Source of the DNA: G965212025 sp965237985
GTDB taxonomy: Bacteria; Pseudomonadota; Gammaproteobacteria; Poriferisulfidales; Oxydemutatoraceae
Reading direction: 5' to 3'
Assembly (NCBI GenBank): GCA_965237985.1
Contig: OZ250161.1
Span: 124,001-188,000 of the forward strand
DNA: 64,000 bases
Shown piece after piece: positions 63,287 to 64,000 of this stretch. How positions within the stretch are numbered: the stretch's first letter is position 1; every line of letters begins with the position of its first letter. Made by a program: the position numbers and the translations under genes. Below the pieces are notes generated by a model. That model searched no databases and was not told the origin of the DNA. It was given only the letters and a program-made list of their open reading frames with translations.

Positions 63287-64000
63287 GTGAACCACAAATC
63301 ACGTTATGCCGTGATTGGGCATCCTGTGGCTCACAGTCTTTCCCCCAGGATTCATCTGATGTTTGCCAGGCAGATGGCTGAAGCTATTGATTATGGAACG
63401 ATTGATTCTCCACCGAATGCATTTGCTGACAGCGTCGCCAGTTTTATTGTCGCCGGGGGACGGGGACTGAACGTGACTTTGCCTTTCAAACAGGCGGCCA
63501 GGTGGCTGGCGACTGAAGTCAGTGCGTCGGTGGCGCAGACAGGGGCCGCGAATACCTTGTGTTTTCGCGACGATGGCAGTATCTATGCCGATAACACGGA
63601 CGGCATAGGGTTGTGTAAGGACCTGCGCAGACTGGGTGTCAGTCTGGATGGTGGAAGACTACTGGTCATCGGTGCCGGCGGTGCGTGTCGCGGCATTCTT
63701 TTAGCGCTGTTTCAGTCAGGAGTTCGCGACATCGTTTTAACCAACAGGCGCATGGAGCGTGCCGCACAAATCGCAGAAGAGTTTTCTGCTTACCCATTGC
63801 GCATTTGCAACAGGGGAGAACTTGCCGGAAACAGCTTTGACGGCGTTATTAACGCGACTTCCGCAAGCTTGAATGGTGTGGTGCCTGATTTGCCGGTAGA
63901 CCTGCTGCGAACGATTGCCTGGGGATACGACCTGGCTTATTCATGTGGAAACACGCCCTTTACGAAATGGTTGAAAGAATACGATGTCAAACGTGCCTAT
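63287..64000 (+). CDS. aroE: Shikimate dehydrogenase, 5' part
   Basis: AroE reduces 3-dehydroshikimate with NADPH. The gene starts at a GTG at 63287, 7 bp after the hemB stop, and remains open for 238 codons to the end of the window. Motifs are YAVIGHPVAHSLSPRIH, LNVTLPFKQAA with the catalytic Lys, NTLCFRDDG, YADNTDGIGL and the nucleotide-binding GAGGACRGIL and TNRRMERA. About 40 residues should be missing at the right edge. Confidence 0.95.
   Translation, partial: MNHKSRYAVIGHPVAHSLSPRIHLMFARQMAEAIDYGTIDSPPNAFADSVASFIVAGGRGLNVTLPFKQAARWLATEVSASVAQTGAANTLCFRDDGSIYADNTDGIGLCKDLRRLGVSLDGGRLLVIGAGGACRGILLALFQSGVRDIVLTNRRMERAAQIAEEFSAYPLRICNRGELAGNSFDGVINATSASLNGVVPDLPVDLLRTIAWGYDLAYSCGNTPFTKWLKEYDVKRAY

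Noticed and set aside
1..64000. tRNA or rRNA genes
   Set aside because: No cloverleaf-like sequence with a GGTTCGAATCC-type T arm and no rRNA segment was seen on reading. A dedicated scan was not possible here.

Overview
The window is a 64-kb stretch of a proteobacterial chromosome of moderate G+C. It mixes ordinary housekeeping genes with an accessory island and an unusual number of local tandem duplications. Several gene neighbourhoods look betaproteobacterial: rpe directly upstream of trpE-trpG-trpD-trpC, ubiK next to comM, thiD next to a rubredoxin, and a HemB lacking the zinc cysteines. A gammaproteobacterium is not excluded. Pseudogenes, IS remnants from four element types, gene-free spacers of 0.4-1.2 kb and a family of large proteins without recognised enzymatic domains all suggest a host-associated, probably intracellular bacterium whose genome is eroding. 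That lifestyle is inference.

Left part (1-26.8 kb): end of carB, greA, an orphan IS end, a repeat-rich unknown protein, an IS3-type remnant, mutS, pncC, a c-type cytochrome, orn, lepA, folP, thiE/thiD, rubredoxin, a MATE exporter, the minus-strand operon rpe-trpEGDC, a frameshifted small membrane protein, acuI, and purE/purK. Upstream of rpe lie ten truncated copies of its own 5' end.

Island (26.8-45.4 kb): five related cassettes, each a conserved leader with a near-consensus sigma-70 promoter followed by a gene for a multidomain alpha-helical repeat protein. One gene (1142 aa) is complete; the others are shortened by nonsense mutations, frameshifts or recombination. They are interleaved with IS1595-type, IS481-type and another rve-type IS remnant. 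One cassette is bracketed by two inverted IS481-type copies.

Right part (45.6-64 kb): a class I lysyl-tRNA synthetase, gmk, a second unknown protein, the sulfur-relay genes tusDCBE, selU and selD (head to head, start codons overlapping), nadA, ubiK, comM, tsaC, hemF, hemB and the start of aroE. The Tus proteins, SelU and SelD fit together as a wobble-uridine thiolation/selenation module.

The most striking feature is that short segments, mostly 110-490 bp, have been tandemly repeated at about ten places. Many spanned a gene end, so one intact gene remains next to a run of truncated copies: mutS 3' end, folP/thiE ends, thiD 5' end, rpe 5' end, IS481 5' end, tusB 3' end and comM 3' end. Others lie in the ubiK-comM spacer and inside an unknown protein. 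All coordinates and motifs come from reading the sequence. Family names rest on recognised motifs and not on a database search.
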